DNA of 64,000 nucleotides from the NCBI GenBank assembly GCA_035515475.1, contig DATJBF010000027.1, positions 112,612 through 176,611 on the forward strand, written 5' to 3'. This DNA comes from DATJBF01 sp035515475 (GTDB lineage: Bacteria > Verrucomicrobiota > Verrucomicrobiia > Palsa-1439). Every line of letters begins with the position of its first letter. Position 1 is the first letter of the stretch. Made by a program: the position numbers and the translations under genes. Below, piece by piece: positions 16,297 to 24,622 of the stretch. The notes under the pieces are model-generated. The model saw nothing but the letters and a program-made list of their open reading frames with translations, had not been told where the DNA came from and ran no database searches.

Positions 16297-17181
16297 ATGA
16301 AGATCGGCATCATCGGCGGCAGCGGGTTATATGAAATGGACGGACTGGAACGCAAGCGATGGATTCGGGTCAGCACCCCGTTCGGTCAACCCTCTGACCA
16401 GTTTCTAACGGGCCGCCTCGGCGCACGGGAGTTGGTCTTCCTGCCCCGACACGGTCGGGGACACAAAATCCTGCCCAGCGAATTGAATCATCGCGCCAAC
16501 ATCTACGGGATGAAGAAGCTTGGCGTGAGCACGATCATCAGCGTCAGCGCGGTCGGTTCGCTCAAGGAAGAATATCAACCGACCGATATCGTGGTGGTCG
16601 ACCAGTTTTTCGATCGCACCAAGCGCAGTAAGGAGCTTACGTTTTTTGGCGACGGCGTGGTCGCCCATATCGCGTTTGCCGACCCCATCTGCAAGCGGTT
16701 GCAGCAGGTATTGGCCGACTCCGCGCGGCGCGCCGGCGCGACGGTGCACGTCGGCGGCACGTACGTGAACATGGAGGGGCCAGCCTTCTCGACCCGGGCG
16801 GAGTCGAATTTCCACCGGCAGATGGGCTGGGACGTGATCGGGATGACCAACTACGGCGAGGCCCGGTGCGCACGCGAGGCGGAGATCTGCTACGCAACGC
16901 TGGCGATGGTGACGGACTACGATTGCTGGCACGCAGGTCACGAGGCGGTAAGCGTCGAGATGGTCGTTGCGAACTTGATGAAGAACTCGAAGACGGCACA
17001 GGAAACCATCCGATTGGCCACCGCCACACTTGATCCCGAAACCGACTGTACGTGTCGGCACGCCCTGGCCACTGCGATCATGACCCAGCCGAAAGCGATG
17101 CGTCCCGCCACGCGCAAGAAGCTCGGCCTGCTGCTCAAGAAGTACGTGTTGGCCGGGAGACGGACGGTGAAGCGGAGCTGA
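16297..17181 (+). CDS. mtnP: S-methyl-5'-thioadenosine phosphorylase
   Basis: A 294-residue enzyme of the purine nucleoside phosphorylase family that cleaves methylthioadenosine with phosphate to adenine and methylthioribose-1-phosphate, for methionine salvage. Visible motifs are IGIIGGSGLYEM at the start, the phosphate-binding RHGRGHKILPSELNHRANI, the substrate stretch YVNMEGPAFSTRAES, and AREAEICYATLAMVTDYDCWH, a sequence nearly invariant in MTA phosphorylases. I chose the ATG at 16297 because the family begins with this strand. The frame opens 35 codons upstream but those residues are not family-like. No operon partner is evident. Confidence 0.95.
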   Translation: MKIGIIGGSGLYEMDGLERKRWIRVSTPFGQPSDQFLTGRLGARELVFLPRHGRGHKILPSELNHRANIYGMKKLGVSTIISVSAVGSLKEEYQPTDIVVVDQFFDRTKRSKELTFFGDGVVAHIAFADPICKRLQQVLADSARRAGATVHVGGTYVNMEGPAFSTRAESNFHRQMGWDVIGMTNYGEARCAREAEICYATLAMVTDYDCWHAGHEAVSVEMVVANLMKNSKTAQETIRLATATLDPETDCTCRHALATAIMTQPKAMRPATRKKLGLLLKKYVLAGRRTVKRS

Positions 17182-17745
17182 GATCGCCGACGGCTCTGAA
17201 CGCCGATGCGCGTCAGCCATACTCGCCAGAGAGGCCGTGAATTATGGCGGCGAGGTGTCACCGGGCAAATCGATGCACTATCCCGCCCTCTCTTCGCTGG
17301 GGCTGGTCCGTCTGGGGACTGGTTCCCGTTCTGACTGCCGAACGGGCGGACGCCGCCGTTCCGCCCGGGCCCGACGATGAGAAGCGTGGTTGTGGTAACC
17401 ACCCCGTTTCGCTTCATTTTCGGCCTCATCGGGCTTCCAAACGTGAGCCGGATTCGGCGGAATTGACTTGTCCTTGTAACAGGGCGCGGTCGGCCTCCCG
17501 GGGGTGAATCAGGTCGCCCGCGCGTGGGTATTTGTGGCACGGTGGATGTGGACCGTTTTTCCGTTGACGCTGTTGCGAAACGGGGCATAATTTTGTATAC
17601 TTGCTTCTCGGCAGAGGCTTGTATTGTCGGGTCTAGAGCCTTGTGAGGCAGGAGGCAACTCCTCGCAACACAAACTGATTGGGCGATGGTCGCGATTCTC
17701 GCGACTGGTGAGTTGTGCATTGCACTGGAGGTTGGTGTCGGATAA
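17182..17745. other. Intergenic region and leader upstream of the export operon
   Basis: About 560 bases. The first 370 hold no gene I can support. From 17564 there are two overlapping promoter-like sets. From about 17605 there is a leader of about 140 bases that can form several hairpins (17650-17663 AGGAG/CTCCT, 17689-17705 GTCGCG/CGCGAC, 17715-17725 GTGCA/TGCAC). No known riboswitch family was recognised; the c-di-GMP GEMM core is absent. Confidence 0.5.
17564..17601 (+). promoter_or_regulatory. Two overlapping sigma70-like promoters for the wza operon
   Basis: Set one is TTGACG (17564-17569) with CATAAT (17586-17591), 16 bases apart, five of six matches each. Set two is TTGCGA (17573-17578) with TATACT (17596-17601), 17 bases apart, four and five matches. 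They lie about 150 bases before the start codon at 17746, in a locally AT-rich patch. These are the best promoter candidates in the window. Confidence 0.55.
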
Positions 17746-18459
17746 ATGGTGGTTAAGGGTCGGACATACATCGGACGGTCTAAACCCACGCTTGCGGGGG
17801 TGACCTATTTGTCACTAGGGTTGTGCCTAGCTCTTGTGTCGTGCGCCGGACCATCGGCGCCGGGCCAGCGCAAGATCAGCGACTTGGTGCCGCCGAGCGC
17901 ACCGCAAACACTCGCAACCGCCACGGCCGCCCAGGCGATACGCGCGCCCTCCTCCCCGAGCGATTATCGGATCCACCCGCTGGATACGATTGAGATCAAC
18001 GTTTTCAACGAAACCAACTTGTCGGTTAAGGAGCACGTTTCGGCTCAGGGCACGATCAACTACCCATTACTCGGGACCGTCCGGGTTGCCGGGTTGACCG
18101 TCACTGAAACCGAGAACCTGCTGAAAGAGCGGCTGGGTCACGATTACCTGGTGAATCCGCAAGTCTCGGTGCTTGTCGACCAGACGAACCGTCGTGTGTT
18201 CCTCCTCGGTCAGGTCAGATCGCCCGGGGCCATCGAATTCCCCCCGGATCAGTCACTGACGCTGCTGCAGGCGATCGCCCGCGCCGGCGGCTTTACCCCG
18301 ATCGCCGCGGCCGACCGCGTGAGCATCATCCGTTCAGAGAGCGGCTCGGAGATGAAGATAACCGTTAACGTCGCCGCCATCATCAAGAGTGGCGACAAGA
18401 GCAAGGATGTCGAATTAAGGCCCGACGACGTGGTGTCGGTACCAGAAAGCGTGTTTTAG
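17746..18459 (+). CDS. Polysaccharide export outer-membrane lipoprotein (Wza/GumB-like)
   Basis: A 237-residue exported lipoprotein. The hydrophobic signal (TYLSLGLCLALVSC) ends in a lipobox-like LVSC around residue 33. A polysaccharide-biosynthesis/export domain (YRIHPLDTIEINVFNETNLS, then GTINYPLLGTVRVAGLT) is followed by an SLBB domain (RRVFLLGQVRSPGAIEFPPDQSLTLLQAIARAGGF). It is a short Wza lacking the extra SLBB repeats and C-terminal helix of E. coli Wza, like GumB. It forms the outer-membrane exit for the polymer, working with the co-polymerase encoded six bases downstream. It is the first gene of the long plus-strand run and has its own promoter and structured leader. Confidence 0.93.
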   Translation: MVVKGRTYIGRSKPTLAGVTYLSLGLCLALVSCAGPSAPGQRKISDLVPPSAPQTLATATAAQAIRAPSSPSDYRIHPLDTIEINVFNETNLSVKEHVSAQGTINYPLLGTVRVAGLTVTETENLLKERLGHDYLVNPQVSVLVDQTNRRVFLLGQVRSPGAIEFPPDQSLTLLQAIARAGGFTPIAAADRVSIIRSESGSEMKITVNVAAIIKSGDKSKDVELRPDDVVSVPESVF

Positions 18460-18465
18460 CCGGTC

Positions 18466-20586
18466 ATGCAACCCACATACTCGCCTAGTTCCAACGCCCC
18501 GCGGCTTGCGGGGGGACACCGCCGCGCGCATCGCTTCCCGTGGCGGGAGCATCTCGTCGTTCTCATCGAGCACAAGCGGCTCGGGTTGGCGGCGTTTCTG
18601 GCGGTGGTGGTGGCCACGGTCTTTTGGACGTACCTGCAAACACCCATTTACCGCGCCACGGCAACCATCCAGATGGACTCGGAGCCGATGAAAGTCCTGA
18701 ACATCGAGGATGTGCTCAACCCCGACTTGCGCGACGAGGCATACATCAACACGCAGGTCAAACTCCTCCAGAGCAGGACGTTGTGCGAACAGGTGGTGGG
18801 GGCGCTGCAGTTGGATAAGAACTCCGATTTCATGGCGACCGCCGGGGGCGACCCTGTGGGCGCGGTGCAGGCGTGCCTCAGCGTGGAGCCCGTGCGGGAC
18901 AGCCGGTTGGTCGAGGTCCACGTGGACCATCCGAACCCGAAGCTCGCGGCCATGCTGGCCGACGGCGTCGCGCAGCAGTTCATCAAGCAGAACCTGGATC
19001 GCAAGTTGACGGCGACGATGAACGCGGTGCACTGGCTCCGGGAACAAGCCGAGGAGACCAGGGCCAAGCTGGAGAAATCTGAGGCGGCGCTCGCACAGTA
19101 TCGTCAGCGCGCCCAGACCGTTTCGCTGGAAGAGCGGCAGAACATCGTTGTCGACAAGCTCAAGGAACTCAGCGATGCCGTCACCCAAGCCCAAAAGGTC
19201 CGCCTGGCCGCCGAATCCGACTGGCTCTCCGTGAAGCGGTTGCTCGATGCGGGGACCAACGTCACCGAGATTGCCGCCATCAACGCGGATCCAAAAGTCG
19301 CCGCGCTCCGCCAGCAATTGAACGAGAAACAGATTGCGCTGGCGGTCCTGCGCAAGCGTTACCGGGAACACCACCCGTCGATGGTGGCCGTGGAAACCGA
19401 ATTGAAGGCCATTACCGACAAGCTCACGGCAGCCTGCAATGATGCGGTGGCCACGCTCCAATCCAATTACTCGATGGCCAAGGCCAAGGAGGACGCTCTG
19501 CAGCAGGCGCTCAAGCAACAGGAACAGGAAGCGCTGGAGATGGACCGCAAGCAGCCCGATTACAACACGCTGAAACGCGACGCCGAGGCGGACCGCCAGA
19601 TTTACGATGCCATCCTCACGCGCATCAAGGAGACCAGCGTGACGGGCAAACTTGAGGCCAGCAACGCCCGGCTGGTCGATCCCGTACAAGTACCGGGTCA
19701 GCCGTTCAAGCCCAGAAAAACACGCAATTTTGCCGTGGGCATCATCGTCGGTTTGGGAGCGGCAGTCGGGCTGAGTTTCCTGGTGAATTCCTTCGAGGAT
19801 CGGGTCAAGAGCTACGAGGACATCGAGGCCCTCGGCCTGCCGTTGCTGTCGGGCGTGCCGCACATGCAACTCATGAGCAGGTCGCAGAGTGGCCGCGTCC
19901 TACAACTCGACCCGCAGTCCGTGTGCGCCGAGGCGTTCCGCAACCTGCGCGCCAGCATCAGCTTGAGACCCGAGGTCAATGCCGCGAAACCCCTGTTGGT
20001 TACCAGCACGGCCCGGGGCGAAGGGAAATCAGTCGTCTCCGCCAACCTTGCCATTGCGTTCGCGGCCAACAACCAACGCACCCTGTTGATCGACTGCGAC
20101 ATGCACCACCCCGCGCAACACCAGGTCTTTCCGACCGCGTCCAACAAAGGCCTTTCCGTTTACCTGATCGACCACCTGAAGCTGGAAGATGTCGTGCAGT
20201 CGACGGATATTCCGAATCTCGATGTCCTTCAGGCGGGCGAGGCACTGGCGAACACGCCAGAACTGTTGGCGTCGGACCGCGTGCACGAACTGATCGGGGA
20301 AGCGTGCCGCGACTACGACCGCGTCATCATCGACAGTCCACCGGTGACGGGAGTGAGCGATCCGCTCGTTCTACTGCCCCACGTGCAAGGTGTCATTTAC
20401 GTCATTGGCTTCAGCAAAATTGGCCGCGAGATCGTCGCGCGCTCGATGCAGAAGCTGCGCGAGTGTGGCGCCCCGCTGGTCGGCGTGGTGATGAACAACA
20501 TCGATCAACAACTGCACGGGTATTACTACTACCCGTACAAGTACTCCTACTATCACAAGAAAGGAAAGCGCAACGGCGCTGAATGA
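18466..20586 (+). CDS. Polysaccharide co-polymerase / BY-type tyrosine kinase, second copy
   Basis: A 706-residue paralogue of the protein at 5885. Order: first membrane helix (LGLAAFLAVVVATVFW, about 46-61), Wzz domain, periplasmic coiled coil (about 180-380), second helix (NFAVGIIVGLGAAVGLSFLV), then the kinase with Walker A ARGEGKS (Lys521). Walker A' reads LLIDCDMHHP, with His where the family usually has Arg (DxDxR). The C-terminal tyrosine cluster is unusually dense (HGYYYYPYKYSYYHKKG) and is the expected autophosphorylation site. It follows the Wza gene by six bases, the classical pair. Confidence 0.93.
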   Translation: MQPTYSPSSNAPRLAGGHRRAHRFPWREHLVVLIEHKRLGLAAFLAVVVATVFWTYLQTPIYRATATIQMDSEPMKVLNIEDVLNPDLRDEAYINTQVKLLQSRTLCEQVVGALQLDKNSDFMATAGGDPVGAVQACLSVEPVRDSRLVEVHVDHPNPKLAAMLADGVAQQFIKQNLDRKLTATMNAVHWLREQAEETRAKLEKSEAALAQYRQRAQTVSLEERQNIVVDKLKELSDAVTQAQKVRLAAESDWLSVKRLLDAGTNVTEIAAINADPKVAALRQQLNEKQIALAVLRKRYREHHPSMVAVETELKAITDKLTAACNDAVATLQSNYSMAKAKEDALQQALKQQEQEALEMDRKQPDYNTLKRDAEADRQIYDAILTRIKETSVTGKLEASNARLVDPVQVPGQPFKPRKTRNFAVGIIVGLGAAVGLSFLVNSFEDRVKSYEDIEALGLPLLSGVPHMQLMSRSQSGRVLQLDPQSVCAEAFRNLRASISLRPEVNAAKPLLVTSTARGEGKSVVSANLAIAFAANNQRTLLIDCDMHHPAQHQVFPTASNKGLSVYLIDHLKLEDVVQSTDIPNLDVLQAGEALANTPELLASDRVHELIGEACRDYDRVIIDSPPVTGVSDPLVLLPHVQGVIYVIGFSKIGREIVARSMQKLRECGAPLVGVVMNNIDQQLHGYYYYPYKYSYYHKKGKRNGAE

Positions 20587-20657
20587 AGGCGCTCCCGTGG
20601 GCCGGAGAAACCACCTCGAAGGATTTCGGGGCCGGCAGACGGGCGAGCACGAACCAA

Positions 20658-20691
20658 CCGGCATGCCTGTCCGAACGACAGGCTGCACCGG
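20658..20691 (+). other. Hairpin upstream of the NusG paralogue
   Basis: GCCTGTC (20665-20671) pairs with GACAGGC (20677-20683) around the loop CGAAC, and CCGG at 20658-20661 can pair with CCGG at 20688-20691. There is no T-run, so it is not a standard terminator. It lies 60 bases before the start of a specialised antitermination factor and could be a pause or recruitment element. Confidence 0.4.
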
Positions 20692-20750
20692 AATGGCGGC
20701 AGCTTGCCGGGGCGCACCAACTACTGTAGCGTGGAGATGATTTTCAGCCA

Positions 20751-21323
20751 GTGAACAACGAGCCTACATCGCGGTCGCAAGCGGATCCAGTCGCGCCGCA
20801 GGGCGATCCTCTCCCCAACGCCACGCACTGGCTTTGCGTTCACACCCGGCCCCGAAAGGAAACCGGCGCGGAACAGTACTGCCGGGAATCACTGCGCCTC
20901 GAGACGTACTATCCGCGACTCAAGCGTCTCAAGACCATCCGCCGCGTCAAGCGCTGGGTCATCGGCCCGTTGTTTCCCCGTTACTTCTTTTGCCGTCTGA
21001 ATCTGGCCCAAAGTTTCCGGGCCGTCCAATACGCCCCGCAGGTGGTGGGCGTCGTCGGTTTTGGCGGAAAGCCGACCATTGTCGACAACGCGATTATCGA
21101 GCAACTCAAGCAATGGGCTGGTGAGGCGGTCGACGTTCTGACCGTGCGCCCGGGCTTTCGACCCGGGGATCTTGTTGAGATTGCCGACGGCCCGCTGCGG
21201 GGATTACAGGCGGTCGTTCTCCAGGAGATGAGCGACCGCGATCGAGTGGCCGTCCTGCTGTCAACCTTGGGCTGTCAGGCCCGACTGATCGTCAGTCGCT
21301 CACAGCTTGTGGACGCTTCCTGA
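20751..21323 (+). CDS. NusG-family transcription antitermination factor (RfaH/UpxY-like)
   Basis: 190 residues from a GTG start. The NGN domain (HWLCVHTRPRKETGAEQYC through GPLFPRYFFCRL) binds RNA polymerase. The C-terminal KOW domain (FRPGDLVEIADGPLRGLQAVV) contacts ribosome or Rho. The spacing matches NusG paralogues encoded inside capsule and O-antigen loci, which keep polymerase elongating through very long operons. About 43 kb of co-directional polysaccharide genes lies downstream. An autoregulatory or locus-specific role is inferred from position. Confidence 0.92.
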   Translation: MNNEPTSRSQADPVAPQGDPLPNATHWLCVHTRPRKETGAEQYCRESLRLETYYPRLKRLKTIRRVKRWVIGPLFPRYFFCRLNLAQSFRAVQYAPQVVGVVGFGGKPTIVDNAIIEQLKQWAGEAVDVLTVRPGFRPGDLVEIADGPLRGLQAVVLQEMSDRDRVAVLLSTLGCQARLIVSRSQLVDAS

Positions 21324-21507
21324 CGCAGCGGGAACGCCGCAAGTTCACGAACCGAGCGACTGGGTCGCAAGCTCCCGTTCGGCTTGACTGGAAGTTTGCC
21401 CGTGATGCATACGCGCCCGGACGGGGCGACGCTGGCCGTGGGCGGTTCGCCACGACTCCGCCGACGTGAATGCACAACCGCGCATTAACTTTGATTGAGG
21501 GCACGTT

Positions 21508-22281
21508 ATGAAAGCAATCATCCTGGCTGGCGGGTTCGGCTCGCGGCTGGCGGAAGAAACGCTGCTGAAACCAAAACCCATGGTGGAGATCGGCGGCAAA
21601 CCAATCCTCTGGCACATCATGAACATTTTCGGCGCGCACGGCATTGACGAATTCATCATCGCGCTCGGCTATCGCGGGGAGATCATCAAGCAATACTTCC
21701 TGGATTTCTATGCGGTGAACAACGATATCTCGATCGACGTCGGCACGGGGAAGACCGTCGTTCACGACGGGAAGCAGCCCGGTTGGAAGGTGCATCTCAT
21801 CGATACCGGCCTGCACACGAACACGGGTGGCCGCCTGAAACGGTTGGGGAAATGGCTCAGCAAGGATGAGACGTTCATGTTCACCTATGGCGACGGCGTC
21901 GCCGATTTGGACATCACCCGCCTGTTGAAGTTCCACCGCGCGCACGGCAAGCTTGCCACGGTGACCACCGTGCACTCGCCATCGCGCTTCGGGCGCATCG
22001 GGTTCAACGGGGATTCGGTGACCGAGTTCTACGAGAAACCCGAAGCCAGCGAGGGCTGGGTCAATGGCGGCTATTTTGTGCTGCAGGGGGCGGCGCTGGA
22101 CTACATCGACGGCGACGAGACCATTTGGGAGCGCCAACCCGTGGAGCGGCTGGCCCACGATGGAGAACTCATGGGGTACCGTCATCAAGGCTTCTGGTCG
22201 TGCATGGACACGCTGAAAGAGAAAAACATGCTCGAGGCCATGTGGGAATCCGGCAACGTGCCATGGAAAATCTGGAAGTAG
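21508..22281 (+). CDS. rfbF: Glucose-1-phosphate cytidylyltransferase
   Basis: A 257-residue enzyme making CDP-glucose from CTP and glucose-1-phosphate, the entry to CDP-linked deoxy and branched sugars. It has MKAIILAGGFGSRLAEET, the LKPKPMVEIGGKPILWHIM stretch, the catalytic YGDGVADLD region, VNGGYFVLQ and MDTLKEKNMLE. These are characteristic of RfbF/AscA rather than RmlA. It starts after a 184-base gap from the NusG paralogue. CDP-glucose 4,6-dehydratase (RfbG) is not found in the window, although it would be expected next in a classical CDP-dideoxyhexose pathway. Confidence 0.93.
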   Translation: MKAIILAGGFGSRLAEETLLKPKPMVEIGGKPILWHIMNIFGAHGIDEFIIALGYRGEIIKQYFLDFYAVNNDISIDVGTGKTVVHDGKQPGWKVHLIDTGLHTNTGGRLKRLGKWLSKDETFMFTYGDGVADLDITRLLKFHRAHGKLATVTTVHSPSRFGRIGFNGDSVTEFYEKPEASEGWVNGGYFVLQGAALDYIDGDETIWERQPVERLAHDGELMGYRHQGFWSCMDTLKEKNMLEAMWESGNVPWKIWK

Positions 22282-22321
22282 CCGGCCCGAAGTGGCGCGC
22301 GAGCAACGGGGTTCGTCAACG

Positions 22322-23353
22322 ATGAAGATATTGGTTACGGGGACCGACGGCTACATCGGCGTGTTGCTGGCTGGGGTCTTGCTGAAGCGCGGGCACGATG
22401 TGGCGGGGCTGGACACGGGGTTTTACCGTGATGGGCTGCTGTACGACGGGCTGGAACTCCCGCGCCGATTGGTCCGCAAGGACGTCCGCGAGGTCGCCGA
22501 CGAGGACGTAGCGGGCCTGGACGCCGTGGTCCATCTGGCTGAATTGTCGAACGACCCGCTCGGCCAGCACAATCCCCAATTGACCTACGCCATCAACCAC
22601 CGGGGCAGCGTCGCCCTCGCCGAGCGCAGCAAGCGGGCCGGCGTCCGACGCTTCGTATACAGTTCGTCGTGCAGCGTCTACGGCGTCGCCTCCGGGAACG
22701 CGGTGGCCGAGGAATCGCCGACCAACCCGCAAACCGCCTATGCAACGTGCAAAGCCCTCGTCGAACGCGACGTTTCCGCGATGGCCGATGATGGTTTCTC
22801 GCCAACATTTTTGCGCAATGCCACTGCGTTTGGCGCTTCGCCGCGCATGCGCTTCGACATCGTGTTGAACAACCTGGCGGGGTTGGCGTTTACGACTCGA
22901 GAAATCAAGATGGTCAGCGACGGCACGCCGTGGCGTCCGTTGGTCCATGTGCTCGACATCTGTGAGGCGATCGGCTGTGCCCTAGAGGCACCCCGTGAAA
23001 TGGTTCACAACCAGGTTCTCAATGTCGGCGACAACGGACAAAACTACCGCGTCAAAGAAATCGCGGAATGCGTCGCCGAAGCCTTTCCGGGATGCGCCCT
23101 GAGTTTTGGCCGCAACGACGGGGACAACCGCAGTTATCGAGTATCGTTTGACAAGATCCACCAGGTGCTTCCCGGGTTCCGCTGCCGTCGGGACGCGCGG
23201 ACGGGAGCGCACGAATTGCGCGAAGTCTTTGAGCGAATCAAGCTGACGCGTGAGATGTTTGAGTTCCGGGGTTTCACGCGTCTGAAGCAACTCGAGCATC
23301 TGCTGCACACGCAGCAGATCGACGAACAGTTTTTTTGGAAGAACCGCCCGTGA
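22322..23353 (+). CDS. NAD(P)-dependent sugar epimerase/dehydratase (extended SDR)
   Basis: 343 residues from the ATG at 22322. The N-terminal ILVTGTDGYIGVLLA is the Gly-rich NAD site. The catalytic Ser is in YSSSCSVYG, and the YxxxK pair is YATCK around residue 140. It acts on a nucleotide-linked sugar, probably the CDP-sugar made by its neighbour. The 4-epimerase and 4,6-dehydratase activities cannot be separated by eye. The stop overlaps the following methyltransferase start as GTGA. Confidence 0.88.
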   Translation: MKILVTGTDGYIGVLLAGVLLKRGHDVAGLDTGFYRDGLLYDGLELPRRLVRKDVREVADEDVAGLDAVVHLAELSNDPLGQHNPQLTYAINHRGSVALAERSKRAGVRRFVYSSSCSVYGVASGNAVAEESPTNPQTAYATCKALVERDVSAMADDGFSPTFLRNATAFGASPRMRFDIVLNNLAGLAFTTREIKMVSDGTPWRPLVHVLDICEAIGCALEAPREMVHNQVLNVGDNGQNYRVKEIAECVAEAFPGCALSFGRNDGDNRSYRVSFDKIHQVLPGFRCRRDARTGAHELREVFERIKLTREMFEFRGFTRLKQLEHLLHTQQIDEQFFWKNRP

Positions 23354-24585
23354 CGAGGCCGACCTGCCGGTTCTGCGGGGCGGCGCTGGAGCACACCTTT
23401 GTTGATCTGGGAGTGTTGCCGTTGTGTGAAAGCTACGTCGACCCCGCCCGGGCGAACGAGAGGGAGTTGTTTTACCCGCTCCATGCCTACGTGTGCGCCA
23501 ACTGCTTCCTGGTGCAGGTGGAGGAACTCGAAAAGGCCACGAACATTTACAGCGACTACGCCTATTTCTCCTCCTACTCCGATTCGTGGTTGCAGCACGC
23601 CCAATCCTACGTCGAGATGGCGACGAAGCGTTTTGGGCTCGACCGCAACCATCAGGTCATTGAGATCGCCAGCAACGACGGCTATCTGCTTCAGTACTTT
23701 GTGGCGAAAGGGATTCCGGCTCTCGGGGTCGAACCGGCGGCCAATATCGCCGCCGTCGCCACGAAGAAGGGGATCCCGACAGTCGTGGAGTTCTTCGGCG
23801 AAGCCACCGCCAAGAAGCTGGTTGCCAAGGGAATTCAGGCTGATCTCCTGGTCGGCAACAACGTGCTCGCGCACGTGCCGGGGCTGAACGACTTTGTCGA
23901 GGGACTCAGGGTGGTCCTCAAACCCCACGGCGTGCTGACGATGGAGTTTGCGCATCTGATGCGACTGATCGCGGAAAACCAGTTCGACACGATTTATCAC
24001 GAGCATTTCTCGTATCTCTCCCTGATCACAGTGGAGAAGGTCTTCACGGCGCACGGGCTGGCCCTGTTCGATGTCGAGGAGCTGCCCACCCACGGTGGTT
24101 CGCTGCGGATTTACGCCTGCGATACGGCGGACGGTTCCCAGACCCGCAGCCCGCGGGTCGATGAGGTAAAGGCGCGCGAGGTGGCGGCTGGACTCACTCG
24201 CGTGGAGACCTATGCCACGTTCACGGAGAAAGTAACGGAGACCAAGCGCCGGCTGCTGGAGTTTCTGATTGCCGCCAAGCGCGCGGGCAAGTCCATCGCC
24301 GGCTACGGTGCGCCCGGCAAAGGAAACACCCTGCTGAACTACTGCGGCATTCGCGCCGATTTTCTCGACTACACGGTGGATCGCAGCCCGCACAAACAGG
24401 GTCTTCTGCTGCCCGGGACGCGCATCCCGATTTATCATCCCGACAAGATCAAGGAGACCAAGCCCGATTACGTGCTCATCCTGCCCTGGAATTTGAAGAA
24501 TGAGGTGATGGACCAGATGGCTTATATTCGCGAATGGGGTGGCCAGTTCGTCGTGCCGATTCCGGAACTGAGGGTTTATCCATGA
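23350..24585 (+). CDS. NDP-hexose C-methyltransferase (TylC3/NovU-like)
   Basis: 411 residues from a GTG that overlaps the SDR stop. An ATG at 23335 is also in frame. There are three parts: an N-terminal zinc-binding domain with CRFCG and CANC; a SAM-binding Rossmann fold (VIEIASNDGYLLQYFVAKG, DLLVGNNVLAHVPGLNDFV); and a C-terminal domain (IAGYGAPGKGNTLLNYCGI, VDRSPHKQGLLLPGTRIPI) shared by C-methyltransferases of deoxysugar pathways. These methylate C3 of 4-keto sugars to make branched sugars. It implies that a keto intermediate is made by one of the neighbouring oxidoreductases. Confidence 0.9.
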   Translation: MTRPTCRFCGAALEHTFVDLGVLPLCESYVDPARANERELFYPLHAYVCANCFLVQVEELEKATNIYSDYAYFSSYSDSWLQHAQSYVEMATKRFGLDRNHQVIEIASNDGYLLQYFVAKGIPALGVEPAANIAAVATKKGIPTVVEFFGEATAKKLVAKGIQADLLVGNNVLAHVPGLNDFVEGLRVVLKPHGVLTMEFAHLMRLIAENQFDTIYHEHFSYLSLITVEKVFTAHGLALFDVEELPTHGGSLRIYACDTADGSQTRSPRVDEVKAREVAAGLTRVETYATFTEKVTETKRRLLEFLIAAKRAGKSIAGYGAPGKGNTLLNYCGIRADFLDYTVDRSPHKQGLLLPGTRIPIYHPDKIKETKPDYVLILPWNLKNEVMDQMAYIREWGGQFVVPIPELRVYP

Positions 24586-24622
24586 GAGCCGGCAGCGAGA
24601 CGATTTACGCGGCGGGGCGACC

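Noticed and set aside
17240..17340. Possible c-di-GMP (GEMM) riboswitch, from GGGCAAAT near 17262
   Set aside because: The paired GCAAAGC/CCGG core of GEMM is missing.
18415..19869. 484-codon minus-strand ORF opposite the second BY-kinase
   Set aside because: The plus strand has complete co-polymerase and Walker motifs. The antisense product is repetitive Leu/Arg/Val/His with no domain.
22322..23353. CDP-glucose 4,6-dehydratase (RfbG)
   Set aside because: The SDR lacks the RfbG N-terminal pattern (TGHTGFKGSWL-type) and reads as a general epimerase/dehydratase.
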